From Motilibacter rhizosphaerae (lineage in GTDB: Bacteria; Actinomycetota; Actinomycetes; Motilibacterales; Motilibacteraceae): DNA of 64,000 bases. The number at the start of each line of letters is the position of its first letter. Position 1 is the stretch's first letter. Below the pieces are notes generated by a model, which was given only the letters and a program-made list of their open reading frames with translations, made no database searches and had not been told where the DNA came from. The stretch is from positions 310,001 to 374,000 of the forward strand of contig NZ_SGXD01000001.1 in assembly GCF_004216915.1 (NCBI RefSeq), given 5' to 3'. The position numbers and the translations under genes are program-made. Below are positions 20,801-27,730 of this stretch, piece by piece.

Positions 20801-21545
20801 ACAGGTCGCCCGCCACGCGCTCGAGCCGGCGCAGCTCGCGGCCCTCCTGCCCGAACCCCTTGACCACGCGCACGCCGGAGACGGCGCCCTCGACGACGCC
20901 GGCCACCTCGGCGGCGACCTGCTGGGCGTGCCAGTTGGCCGGGAAGAGCTGGGTGCGGCTGCGCGACACGACGAACCACAGCCCCGGCCCCACCAGCAGC
21001 ACGACCAGCGTGAGGACCGGCGAGAGCACGAGCATGATGACGAGCGAGACGAGGAACAGCAGGACGTTGCCGCTGAGGTTGGGCAGGAAGAACAGCAGCC
21101 CCTGCACCAGCGTGAGGTCGCTGATCGAGCGGCTGACCAGCTGCCCGGTCTGCATCTCGGCGCGGCGGCGGCCGTCGAGCCGGGAGATCGCCGCGAAGAC
21201 GTCGCGGCGCATCGCGTCCTGGACCTCGAGCCCGAGCCGGCCGGCGCGGTAGCGGCGGGTCGCGCTCGCGGCGAAGCGCACGAGGCCGGCGACGACGAGC
21301 AGCACCACCCACGGGGTCACCGAGGCCGTGGCGTCAGCGACCACCTCGTCGACGACGTGGCGAGCGACGAGCGGCGTCAGCGCGGAGACCCCCGAGCTCA
21401 CGACCGCCGAGGCGAGCGCGAGCACGAGGTCGGCGCGGTAGCGCAGGCAGTAGCCCACGAGCCGGCGCAGCCAGCCGCCGTCCGCGGCGCCCGGTGCCTC
21501 CCCCTCGACCGGTGCACTGCCGCGCGCCTCGAGGGTGACCGTCAC
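17820..21545 (-). CDS. Fused two-half ABC exporter (TMD-NBD-TMD-NBD)
   Basis: A single 1241-aa polypeptide with two complete exporter halves, each with six transmembrane helices and an ATPase. NBD1 has Walker A GSSGSGKST, signature LSGGQRQR, Walker B LLLLDDATSALD and H-loop AHRRST. NBD2 has GTTGAGKST, signature LSAGQRQL, LLLDEATAALD and AHRLQT. NBD1 carries Asp where the catalytic Glu should follow Walker B, the classic degenerate site of heterodimeric exporters, here with both halves fused. A Pro/Ala/Gly-rich linker (about residues 600-680) joins them. Likely drug or lipid export; substrate unknown. GTG 21545 start; the gene follows a TetR gene by 9 nt on the same strand. Confidence 0.88.
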   Translation of the reverse strand: MTVTLEARGSAPVEGEAPGAADGGWLRRLVGYCLRYRADLVLALASAVVSSGVSALTPLVARHVVDEVVADATASVTPWVVLLVVAGLVRFAASATRRYRAGRLGLEVQDAMRRDVFAAISRLDGRRRAEMQTGQLVSRSISDLTLVQGLLFFLPNLSGNVLLFLVSLVIMLVLSPVLTLVVLLVGPGLWFVVSRSRTQLFPANWHAQQVAAEVAGVVEGAVSGVRVVKGFGQEGRELRRLERVAGDLFASRVRVVRLSSRWNPTLQAVPALGQVGVLALGGWLALRGSISLGTFLAFSTYVGQLVSPVRQLGALLVIGQQARAGVERVLEVVDTRPDVQEVPDAVDVPAGAVGLELRDVVFGHDAGRPVLDGVSLRVRPGEVVALVGSSGSGKSTLLQLVPRFSDPQAGSVLVGGVDVRQARLASLRERVGLVPEEAFLFSDSVRANIAYARPSATEEEVVAAAVAAQADGFVRDLPDGYDTVVGEQGLTLSGGQRQRLALARVLLARPDLLLLDDATSALDPTTEAAVFAALRPLLAERAALLVAHRRSTLQLADRVVVLEAGRVVAEGTVAQLDERSPVFRRLLSGERDEGEEPGSAVRIAPAAAPAATPRAAAPVVGGPGGGGSGMLAAVPATAALVAQVEALPPADARPDVDLARARAADQAFDLRRLVAPFRAALLLGLLLVALDAGAQIAIPALVRTAVDRGISARSTGVLLALAAVAALLVCVDWAVNRWQQQVTGRTGERLLFFLRVKTFAHLQRLGLDFYERELAGRIMTRMTTDVDALSQFLQQGLTSAVVSLLSIVGVLVAMLVLDLHLALVLVAALPVLAVGTWVFRRASVPVYAESRERISTVNARFQEALSGLPVLQLSRREDADAAAFAAAGRAYVASRLRAQRYISTYFPGVELLSEVTTAVVLAVGAGAVRSREISAGELIAFLLYVDLFFAPVQQLSQVFDGYQQATVGLRRLSGLLRTPTSTPRTDDPRELGRLRGALELDDVRFRYSASAPEALRGITLRIEPGEDVALVGTTGAGKSTVLKLLARFYDPTGGAVRADGIDLRELDLTAYRRQLGYVPQEPYLFEGTVREAIAYGRPDATAEEVEAAARAVGAHEMVLALPYGYDSPVGERGRGLSAGQRQLISLARAELVDPAVLLLDEATAALDLATEAAVTEATTRVVRRRTTIVVAHRLQTAARSSRIVVLDAGQVVEDGSHEELLAAGGAYAMLWQAYGAAQVTG

Positions 21546-21554
21546 GCTGCCACG

Positions 21555-22166
21555 CTAACCCGCTGCGCCGACAGCGCCCCCCGAGCGGTGCTCCCCCGGC
21601 GGCAGCCCCACCCGCAGCCCGACGAGGTGGAGCTCGAGGTGCCGCTCCCAGCTGCCGGGCGCCTCGTCCTCGGTGGTCTCGATGACCCCGCGCAGCGCCC
21701 AGAGCAGGAGCAGCACGTCGCGCAGCTCGACGCCCGGCCCGACCCGCCCGTGCTGCCGGGCCTGCGCGAGCAGCCGGTCGACCAGGGCGCGCACCTCCGC
21801 GGACTGCGCGGGCGAGCGGTGCGCGTCCCAGAGCCGGGCGAGGAAGCCCCGCCAGCTCGCGCAGGAGGCGGCCACCTCGCGCAGGAACGCCTCCAGCCCG
21901 GTCCCGTCGCCGCGGGCGAGCGCGCGCTCGGCGGCGTCGCGCACGGACTCGGCGATGTCGGCCACGAGAGCGTCGACGAGCGCCTCCTTGCTGGGGAAGC
22001 GCCGGTACAGCGTGCCCGTGCCCACCCCCGCCTCCGCGGCGATCGCGTCCATGCTGACGTCGAGCCCGTGCCGCCCGAGCAGCTCCCGTGCCGCGCTGAG
22101 GACGCGGCGGCGGTTCTCCGCCGCGTCCTTGCGCAGCGGTCGCTCCGCGCTCGGGGCCGTGGTCAC
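21555..22166 (-). CDS. TetR-family repressor
   Basis: Transcriptional repressor, 203 aa. The N-terminal HTH spans about residues 20-60 (VLSAARELLGRHGLDVSMDAI...GTLYRRFPSKEAL), followed by a helical ligand-binding domain. GTG 22166 overlaps the TGA of the MFS pump gene, so pump and repressor are one operon. A dyad upstream of the pump gene is the probable operator, giving drug-inducible autoregulation. The ABC exporter 9 nt downstream may be in the same transcript. Confidence 0.9.
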   Translation of the reverse strand: MTTAPSAERPLRKDAAENRRRVLSAARELLGRHGLDVSMDAIAAEAGVGTGTLYRRFPSKEALVDALVADIAESVRDAAERALARGDGTGLEAFLREVAASCASWRGFLARLWDAHRSPAQSAEVRALVDRLLAQARQHGRVGPGVELRDVLLLLWALRGVIETTEDEAPGSWERHLELHLVGLRVGLPPGEHRSGGAVGAAG

Positions 22167-23638
22167 TCCGGCTCGCTGCCCACGAGGGTGCCGGCCGCGA
22201 CGATCCCGAGCTCGGCGTGCCGCTCCTCGACGACGGCGGGACGCGTACGCGGGATGAGCAGGGCGGCGACGGCGGCCGCCAGCGTGACGACGCCGAGGAC
22301 GGCGAAGCCGTGGGTGTAGCCCGCCTCGCGCGGCAGCCCGTCGGGCCGCGCGCCCGAGGTGACGATGCTCGCCATGAGCGCGGCGCCGATGGACCCGCCG
22401 ATGGTGCGGATGTTGGCGTTCATGCCGGAGGCGACGCCCGTCTGCTCCGCCGGCACCGCCTCGACGATGAGGCTCGACATCGCGGAGAACGCGAAGCCGA
22501 AGCCCACGCCCATGACGCCGGTCGCGACGCAGACCTGCCAGACGGAGTCGTGCGCGAAGGCGAGCAGCACGAAGGTCACGACCGCGACCGCCGGTCCGAC
22601 GACGACGAGCGCCTTCGCGCCGAAGCGCGCGGCGAGCGGCCCGGAGGCGATGCCGACGATGAACATCGTCACGCTCGAGGGCAGCAGGATCAGCCCCGAC
22701 TGCGTGATGCTCGAGCCGAAGCCGTAGCCCGCCGCGCTCGGCGTCTGGAGGAACTCGGGCAGGAAGCCGAACGTCGCGTACAGCCCCACGCCGACGAGCA
22801 GCGCGACCAGGTTGGTGGTCCACACGGCCGGGCGGCGCATCATGCGCATGTCGATGAGCGGCGCGGACGAGCGCGACTCCACCACGACCCAGGCGACGGC
22901 GAGGACGGCGGCCGCGACGAGCAGGCCGACGATCCGGCCCGAGCCCCAGCCCCAGGCGGTGCCCTGGCTCAGGGCGAGCAGCAGGCAGACGAGCCAGGCG
23001 GAGAGCAGGACGGCGGGGAGCAGGCTCACGCGGCCGGGCGTACGGACCGGCGACTCGGGCACGAGCAGCTTCGCGGCCACCGCGGCGAGCACCGTGACGA
23101 CCAGCGGGATCCAGAACAGCCAGTGGTAGTCCAGCAGGTCGACGATCGGGCCGGCGAGCACGATGCCGAGCCCGGCACCGACCGCGAGCAGGGCGGCCAG
23201 CAGGCCGACGGCGCCAGCGACCTTCTCGCGGGGGAACTCGTCGCGCACGATGCCGAACGACAGCGGGAGCACGCCGCCGCCGAGGCCCTGGATCACGCGG
23301 GCCACGATCATGACGCCGATGCTCGAGGCGACCGCGGCGAGCAGCGAGCCGACCGCGAGGGCGACGAGGGTCGCGACGAGCATCCGCTCCTTGCCCACGC
23401 GGTCGCCGATGCGCCCGAGGATCGGGGTGGAGATCGACGCCGACAGGAGGTACGCGGTGAGCACCCACGTGACTGTCGCCTGGTCGGTGTGCAGGTCGTG
23501 CTGGATGGTCGAGAGGACCGGGGTGACCAGCGACTGGAGCAGCGCGTACGCGGCGACGGACGCCGCGAGCACGGCGAACGTGACCCAGTAGTGGGGGCTG
23601 GACGTGCTGGACGAGCTGCGACGGACGTCGCTGGACAT
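22163..23638 (-). CDS. MFS multidrug transporter (DHA2/EmrB type)
   Basis: Proton-driven efflux pump of 491 aa with about 14 hydrophobic segments. Motif A is recognisable in loop 2-3 (GRIGDRVGKERMLV), and ARVIQGLGGGVLPLSFGIV fits TM4-5 of the DHA2 group. ATG 23638 has AGGAGG 5 nt upstream; the longer open frame to 24256 is not supported. Co-transcribed with the downstream TetR gene and preceded by an inverted repeat likely bound by that repressor. Confidence 0.9.
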   Translation of the reverse strand: MSSDVRRSSSSTSSPHYWVTFAVLAASVAAYALLQSLVTPVLSTIQHDLHTDQATVTWVLTAYLLSASISTPILGRIGDRVGKERMLVATLVALAVGSLLAAVASSIGVMIVARVIQGLGGGVLPLSFGIVRDEFPREKVAGAVGLLAALLAVGAGLGIVLAGPIVDLLDYHWLFWIPLVVTVLAAVAAKLLVPESPVRTPGRVSLLPAVLLSAWLVCLLLALSQGTAWGWGSGRIVGLLVAAAVLAVAWVVVESRSSAPLIDMRMMRRPAVWTTNLVALLVGVGLYATFGFLPEFLQTPSAAGYGFGSSITQSGLILLPSSVTMFIVGIASGPLAARFGAKALVVVGPAVAVVTFVLLAFAHDSVWQVCVATGVMGVGFGFAFSAMSSLIVEAVPAEQTGVASGMNANIRTIGGSIGAALMASIVTSGARPDGLPREAGYTHGFAVLGVVTLAAAVAALLIPRTRPAVVEERHAELGIVAAGTLVGSEPE

Positions 23639-23658
23639 GCGTGCCTCCTGAAGCGGAC

Positions 23659-23685
23659 CCTCCGCTCCGCTTAGCGTAGCGGAGG
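23659..23685. promoter_or_regulatory. Putative TetR operator upstream of the MFS pump
   Basis: Nested inverted repeats: CCTCCGCT (23659-23666) with AGCGGAGG (23678-23685), and CCGCT/AGCGG inside. It lies 21-47 nt upstream of the pump's start codon, where bound repressor would cover the promoter. Confidence 0.5.
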
Positions 23686-23706
23686 CAGCGTCCTCTCCGT
23701 CGGGCC

Positions 23707-24189
23707 TCAGGCGATGAGCAGGCGGTCCGTCCCCGAACGGAGCAGCAGGCGCGGGACCGACGGGACGAGCAGGTGGGCGAGCCGGCCCCGCCAGGTCCGC
23801 CGCGGGGCGCCGACGACGACGACCGCCGCGCGCGTGCTCGCGGCGAGGCGCACGAGGGCCGGGCCGACCGGGCCCGTCTCCACGACGAACCGCCAGGGGA
23901 CGTCCTCCAGCTCGAGCAGGCTGGCGAGCTCGTCCTCGATCTGGCGCGACACCTCGCGCTGCGCCTCGCCGAGCAGCGCACCCGCCCCCATCGAGCAGGC
24001 GAGGGCGGCGAGCGGCGACAGCGTGGGGACGTGGACCGCGAGGACCGAGCCCTCCATCCGCCGCGCGGCGCTCGCCGCGGCCAGCGCGGCGCACCGCGAG
24101 GCCCTGCTCCCGTCCACCCCGACGAGCACGACGGGCCCGCGCTCCCGCGCCGGTCCGGGCTCCGTGCTGCGACGCTGCAGCTCCTCCAT
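23707..24189 (-). CDS. Universal-stress-protein-like protein (degenerate ATP motif)
   Basis: A 160-aa UspA-fold protein: GPVVLVGVDGSRAS at the N-terminal strand, VVVVGAPRR near residue 125 and a C-terminal DRLLIA strand. The canonical G-x2-G-x9-G-S/T nucleotide loop is not intact (GAPRRTWRGRLAHLL), so ATP binding is doubtful. ATG 24189 has GGAGG 6 nt before it. Cytoplasmic stress role by family only. It stands alone between the MFS operon and a divergent methyltransferase. Confidence 0.7.
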   Translation of the reverse strand: MEELQRRSTEPGPARERGPVVLVGVDGSRASRCAALAAASAARRMEGSVLAVHVPTLSPLAALACSMGAGALLGEAQREVSRQIEDELASLLELEDVPWRFVVETGPVGPALVRLAASTRAAVVVVGAPRRTWRGRLAHLLVPSVPRLLLRSGTDRLLIA

Positions 24190-24242
24190 GGTCCGCCTCC
24201 TGGCTCGCATGTCCCCGACCAGTGTGCGTCGCGAACCTGTGG

Positions 24243-24923
24243 ATGACGAGCCCCACCCGCGCGGGCCAGACTGGCGCCGTGGAGCGGGTCCGGGCGAGCT
24301 ACGACGCGGTCGCGGCTGCGTACGCAGCGGAGCTGTCCGACGAGCTGGCCCGCAAGCCGCTGGACCGCGCGATGCTCGCCGCGCTGGTCGAGCTGCGCGC
24401 GGGCGAGGGTCCGCTCGCCGACGTCGGCTGCGGTCCCGGGCACGTCGCGGCCCACCTCGCCGCGCTTGGCGCACCGGTCGTCGGTGTGGACCTCTCCCCC
24501 GCCATGGTCGCCGAGGCGCGGCGCCGCCACCCCGGGCTGTCCTTCGCGGTGGGCTCGCTGCTCGACCTGGCCGTCGCGGACGCCGGCTGGTCGGGGGCGG
24601 TGTGCGTGTACGCCGTCATCCACCTCGACCGCGCCGAGCGCGCAGCCGCGTACGCCGAGCTGGCGCGGGCGGTCGCGCCCGGCGGCCGGCTGCTCCTCGC
24701 GTTCCACGTGAGCGCCGCGGGCCAGCCGGCAGGCAGCGTGCTCCACGCCGACGAGCTGTTCGGCGTGCCGGTGGAGCTGGAGTTCCGCTACCTCGACCCC
24801 GACGACGAGACCGCCCTGCTGCTCGCCGCGGGGTGGGCGCTGGAGGCGCGGTTGGAGCGCGAGCCCGTACCGGGCGCGGAGCACGCGAGCCGGCGGGCGT
24901 ACCTGCTGGCGCGGCGGGCCTAG
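24243..24923 (+). CDS. SAM-dependent class I methyltransferase
   Basis: A 226-aa methyltransferase of the UbiE/small-molecule type. Motif I LADVGCGPGHVAAHL, acidic strand-2 VVGVDLSPAMVAEAR and the strand-4 region GAVCVYAVIHL are in the expected order, followed by LARAVAPGGRLLLAFHV. The substrate cannot be told. The ATG at 24243 is chosen; a GTG at 24279 (VERVRASYDAVA) is also possible and would begin right at the conserved domain. Monocistronic and convergent with the next region. Confidence 0.8.
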   Translation: MTSPTRAGQTGAVERVRASYDAVAAAYAAELSDELARKPLDRAMLAALVELRAGEGPLADVGCGPGHVAAHLAALGAPVVGVDLSPAMVAEARRRHPGLSFAVGSLLDLAVADAGWSGAVCVYAVIHLDRAERAAAYAELARAVAPGGRLLLAFHVSAAGQPAGSVLHADELFGVPVELEFRYLDPDDETALLLAAGWALEARLEREPVPGAEHASRRAYLLARRA

Positions 24924-24929
24924 CCGGAT

Positions 24930-25001
24930 CAGGTCGAGTCGCGGACCACGAGCTGCGAGTCGTCGAAGCCGCCCAGCCGCATGTCGGGTACGCGGCCCTG
25001 C
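24930..25001 (-). pseudogene. 3' remnant of a LacI-family regulator gene
   Basis: The minus-strand frame reads GRVPDMRLGGFDDSQLVVRD then ST and stop. VPD...LGGFDDS and LVVRDST are the two C-terminal hallmarks of LacI regulators, normally about 50-60 residues apart; here they are fused and the rest of the gene is gone. Upstream it runs straight into a TGCATGATCA repeat. It reads as a decayed gene tail, made by deletion, in an accessory spot. Confidence 0.6.
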
Positions 25002-25002
25002 G

Positions 25003-25025
25003 CGTGATCATGCACATCTTGGGGG
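25003..25025 (-). repeat. TGCATGATCA repeat copy (inverted orientation)
   Basis: GCGTGATCATGCACATCTTG is the reverse complement of the family consensus with minor changes. It lies in the gap between the methyltransferase and the HNH gene, abutting the LacI remnant. Confidence 0.75.
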
Positions 25026-25054
25026 CGGCGAGCTGGGCATCCCGTCGGCCTCCC

Positions 25055-26332
25055 TCACCAGATGGGGGTGGTGCTGCCGGGGTCGCGGTCGATGGTGTGG
25101 CACGCCTTGATGGATGGCCGGTCGTCGGGTGGTCTCAGTTGGAAGAGCCCGGGCCGTTCGGGGTCGGGTTCGACGGTCCAGCCGTCCTCGTGCGCGAGGT
25201 GGTGGTGTCGCTTGCAGAACAGCACGTAGCTGCTCACGTCGGAGAGCCCGCCCTGCGACCACGGGATGACGTGGTGCGCTTCGAGCCGGACCCGGTCGCA
25301 GCCGGGGACGATGCACCCACCGTCCCGCGCTTTGAGCGCGGTGAGTTGGGCGTTCGTCACGAACCGCTTGGCGCGGCCCTCGGTGAGGGGGACGCCGAGC
25401 CTGTCGGTGAGCAGCGGGGTGATGATCGCGTCGCAGGTGAGCAGCTCGAGGGCTCGTGGGCCGAGCGAGCGGGTCAGGACCGAGGCGAGCGGGGAGCGGG
25501 CGGCCCACGCCGAGTCCTCCGACCGGATCGTCGCCACGTCGGCGATCAGCGTCAGCCGGGGGCGGGAGCCGTTGACCTCGGGCACGGTGTCGAGGTCGGC
25601 GACCAGGCCGATCGCGTCAGCGAGCGCGTCGTGCCGGCGCTGCGGCGCCGTCCGGTGATCGGGGGCGCCGTCGATGCCCGGGACCGGGGTGGCGAGGCCG
25701 GTGAGGACCTGCTCGAGCAGGTCCCCGAGCTCCGGGGCGAGCAGACCGGTCACGTGCCGCCACCCGTCCAGGCTCTTCGTGGTGGTGAAGGAGCGCTGCG
25801 CCAGCCGGCGCTGCTCCCGCTCCGCCGCGGACTCCCCGACACCGGCGGCCTCCGCCGCGGCCTGGACCAGGCGGGTCAGGTCGTCCGGGGTGTTGTCCCG
25901 GGCGAAGTCCACCAGCGTCTTCTCCAGGCGAGCCAGCTCGTCCGGGGTGTCGGCGAGGTAGCCGACCACCGGGGCGATCCGGCGGACGTGCTGCCACGAC
26001 ACCTCACCTCCGGCCAGTGCGTCCGCGGCGAGCGGCAGGGAGCGCAACGCCCGGGCGACGCGTACCCGCGCACGGGCATCGGCCTCACCGACGTGGGTGT
26101 GGTGCCGCAGCCACGACGCTGCCGTCACCGCGAAGTCCGAGCGGTGGGCCTGCCGGGAGTCGAACGCCTCCAGCACCTTCGCGTCAGCGGCGTCGAGCAC
26201 CGCGCGGGTCGCGTGCAGCTCCTTCAGCAGCGGGCCCAGCTCCGGCAGGTCGACCTCGGACAGGTCAAGCGCGGCGAGTTCGGCAAGGCAGGCGCGGGCC
26301 TGCCGCACCAACTCGCCTGCCCCCGATCCCAT
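25055..26332 (-). CDS. DUF222 / HNH endonuclease (13E12-repeat type)
   Basis: A 425-aa member of the actinobacterial 13E12 family: an alpha-helical DUF222 domain over the first ~300 residues and a C-terminal HNH nuclease module around GCIVPGCDR...LEAHHVIPWSQGG...LFCKRHHHLAH, with the zinc cysteines and HH/N/H metal site present. These proteins are multicopy and mobile-like in actinobacteria; their role is unproven. ATG 26332 is chosen because upstream in-frame ATGs overlap a near-perfect SOS box at 26346-26361. LexA control is therefore likely. Confidence 0.85.
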   Translation of the reverse strand: MGSGAGELVRQARACLAELAALDLSEVDLPELGPLLKELHATRAVLDAADAKVLEAFDSRQAHRSDFAVTAASWLRHHTHVGEADARARVRVARALRSLPLAADALAGGEVSWQHVRRIAPVVGYLADTPDELARLEKTLVDFARDNTPDDLTRLVQAAAEAAGVGESAAEREQRRLAQRSFTTTKSLDGWRHVTGLLAPELGDLLEQVLTGLATPVPGIDGAPDHRTAPQRRHDALADAIGLVADLDTVPEVNGSRPRLTLIADVATIRSEDSAWAARSPLASVLTRSLGPRALELLTCDAIITPLLTDRLGVPLTEGRAKRFVTNAQLTALKARDGGCIVPGCDRVRLEAHHVIPWSQGGLSDVSSYVLFCKRHHHLAHEDGWTVEPDPERPGLFQLRPPDDRPSIKACHTIDRDPGSTTPIW

Positions 26333-26345
26333 GGCTGCATCATAC

Positions 26346-26361
26346 TCGAACATGTGTTCGG
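26346..26361. promoter_or_regulatory. SOS (LexA) box upstream of the HNH gene
   Basis: TCGAACATGTGTTCGG matches the mycobacterial/actinobacterial LexA consensus TCGAAC-N4-GTTCGA at 15 of 16 positions (spacer free). It ends 14 nt before the chosen start codon, the usual place for direct repression. LexA-controlled 13E12 genes are known in mycobacteria. Confidence 0.8.
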
Positions 26362-26430
26362 ATACAAGCAGAAAGCTCTGCCTGTCAGGCACTTCAACGG
26401 TGTAAGCGGCACCTGGAGCCGCTGCGCTAA

Positions 26431-26456
26431 CCCAAGGTGTGCATGATCACCAAGGG
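26431..26456 (+). repeat. TGCATGATCA repeat copy flanking the IS element
   Basis: CCCAAGGTGTGCATGATCAC followed by CAAGGG; the outer CCC(A)AGG/CCAAGGG bases give partial dyad symmetry. It lies 15 bp left of the left terminal repeat of the IS30 element. Confidence 0.75.
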
Positions 26457-26471
26457 AGGGGCGGTTCCTAG

Positions 26472-27516
26472 GGTGGTTGCACCAGTCGTTGAGCTGTGAG
26501 GCGGGTGCGTGGTGGCGGAGCGGTTGTCGTTCGATGAGCGGGTCGCGATCTCGGAGTTGGTGAAGCGGAGGCTGAGCTTCCGGGCGATCGGGGCGATCTT
26601 GGGCCGCGCGCACACGACGGTCGCTCGTGAGGTGAACGCTGACCGTGACCGGGCGGGCGCCTACCACCCGCGGCGGGCGAACGGTGGGGCGCGAGAGCGT
26701 GCCCGGCGCCCCAAGGTGCTGCGCCTCGAGGCCGACGACGAGCTGCGCGCGGAGGTCTCGCACTGGTTGCGGGCGGGTGCCTCACCGATGCAGGCATGCG
26801 GGCGGGTCGCCCCCGAGCACCCGGGGCAGTCACGATGGAAGGTGTCGCACTCCACCGTCTACAACGCCATCTACGTGCTGGGACGCGCCCGGATAAACGT
26901 CGAGCTCGACGTCGCGTTGCGGACCGGGCGGCTGCGCCGGATGTCGCGGGCCGCGACCCGGGCTGCCGGGGACACGCCGCGGTTCCTCGGCATGGTCGGG
27001 ATCGCGGACCGCCCGGACGAGGTCGCCGGCCGAGCGGTCCCCGGGCACTGGGAGGGCGACCTGGTCGAGGGCAACCGGGCCTCGCGCTCGGCGATCATCA
27101 CGCTGGTCGAGCGGCAGTCGCGCTACCTGATCACCTCGCTGCTCCCGCACGGCAAGACCAGCGAGCAGGTCATCACCGCGATCCAGGCGCGGATGCGGTC
27201 CCTCCCCGCTGACCTTCGCCGCACCCTGACCTGGGACCAGGGCAGCGAGATGGCACGTCACCTCGACCTCGCCCTCGACCCGCAGATCGAGGTCTACTTC
27301 TGCGACCCGCACTCCCCGTGGCAGCGGCCCACCAACGAGAACACCAACGGACTCATCCGCGAGTACTTCCCGAAGGGCACCGACTTCACGAAGGTCAGCG
27401 CCGAGGACCTCCAAGCCGCGACCGACCGGCTCAACGGCCGCCCCCGCAAAGTCCTCGACTTCCGCACCCCCGCCAAAGCGTTCGCTGAGCTAGTCACAGC
27501 CGCTGGTGCAACCACC
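26472..27516 (+). mobile_element. IS30-family insertion sequence
   Basis: About 1045 bp bounded by a 14-bp perfect terminal inverted repeat (GGTGGTTGCACCAG at 26472-26485; complement at 27503-27516), with similarity continuing inward to CTGTGA. One intact IS30-type transposase fills it, and the right terminal repeat lies inside the last codons of the gene. Size fits the family. A clear target duplication could not be read at the ends, so the exact outer bases are uncertain by a few positions. Confidence 0.8.
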
Positions 27517-27522
27517 GCTTGA
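26509..27522 (+). CDS. IS30-family transposase
   Basis: Full-length 337-aa transposase. The N-terminal HTH (LSFDERVAISELVKRRLSFR...ILGRAHTTVAREV) recognises the ends. The DDE core shows GHWEGDLVEG (first Asp), LTWDQGSEMA (second Asp) and the IS30 signature with catalytic Glu around TNENTNGLIREYFPKGTDF. No frameshift or stop is visible, so the element may be active. GTG 26509 start; the last codons overlap the right terminal repeat. Confidence 0.93.
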   Translation: MVAERLSFDERVAISELVKRRLSFRAIGAILGRAHTTVAREVNADRDRAGAYHPRRANGGARERARRPKVLRLEADDELRAEVSHWLRAGASPMQACGRVAPEHPGQSRWKVSHSTVYNAIYVLGRARINVELDVALRTGRLRRMSRAATRAAGDTPRFLGMVGIADRPDEVAGRAVPGHWEGDLVEGNRASRSAIITLVERQSRYLITSLLPHGKTSEQVITAIQARMRSLPADLRRTLTWDQGSEMARHLDLALDPQIEVYFCDPHSPWQRPTNENTNGLIREYFPKGTDFTKVSAEDLQAATDRLNGRPRKVLDFRTPAKAFAELVTAAGATTA

Positions 27523-27598
27523 CCCCACGAGCGTGGGCGTGACGAGCGGCCGCCGGCGGCCTCGCGCACACCCCTCCCCGCCAGGAGCCGCTGCGGTA

Positions 27599-27620
27599 CC
27601 CAGAATGTGCATGATCACCG
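27599..27620 (+). repeat. TGCATGATCA repeat copy
   Basis: CCCAGAATGTGCATGATCAC followed by CG; one base from consensus in the first half. It lies in the 208-bp gap between the IS element and mscL, which otherwise holds no gene. Confidence 0.75.
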
Positions 27621-27679
27621 CCGGAAGGGCGGGCGGGAGGAGCGGGCGCCGAGCGAGGAGTAGCGGCCTCGCGCACCCC

Positions 27680-27702
27680 CCCAGGATCTGCATGATCACG
27701 GG
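27680..27702 (+). repeat. TGCATGATCA repeat copy
   Basis: An exact consensus copy (CCCAGGATCTGCATGATCAC then GGG), 29 bp from the mscL stop. This copy and the one at 27599 are each preceded by a GCGGCCTCGCGCAC direct repeat (27566-27573 region and 27663-27675), suggesting local duplication. Confidence 0.78.
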
Positions 27703-27730
27703 AAGAGGCGCGGGCGCATGCGCGCAGGGG

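Noticed and set aside
27524-27537. CCCAC-N4-GTGGG hairpin just after the transposase stop
   Set aside because: A 5-bp stem in GC-rich sequence is not distinctive enough to call a terminator.
8764-27702. The TGCATGATCA copies as a CRISPR array
   Set aside because: Spacing is irregular (tens of bp to kilobases), orientations are mixed, and no cas gene is present.
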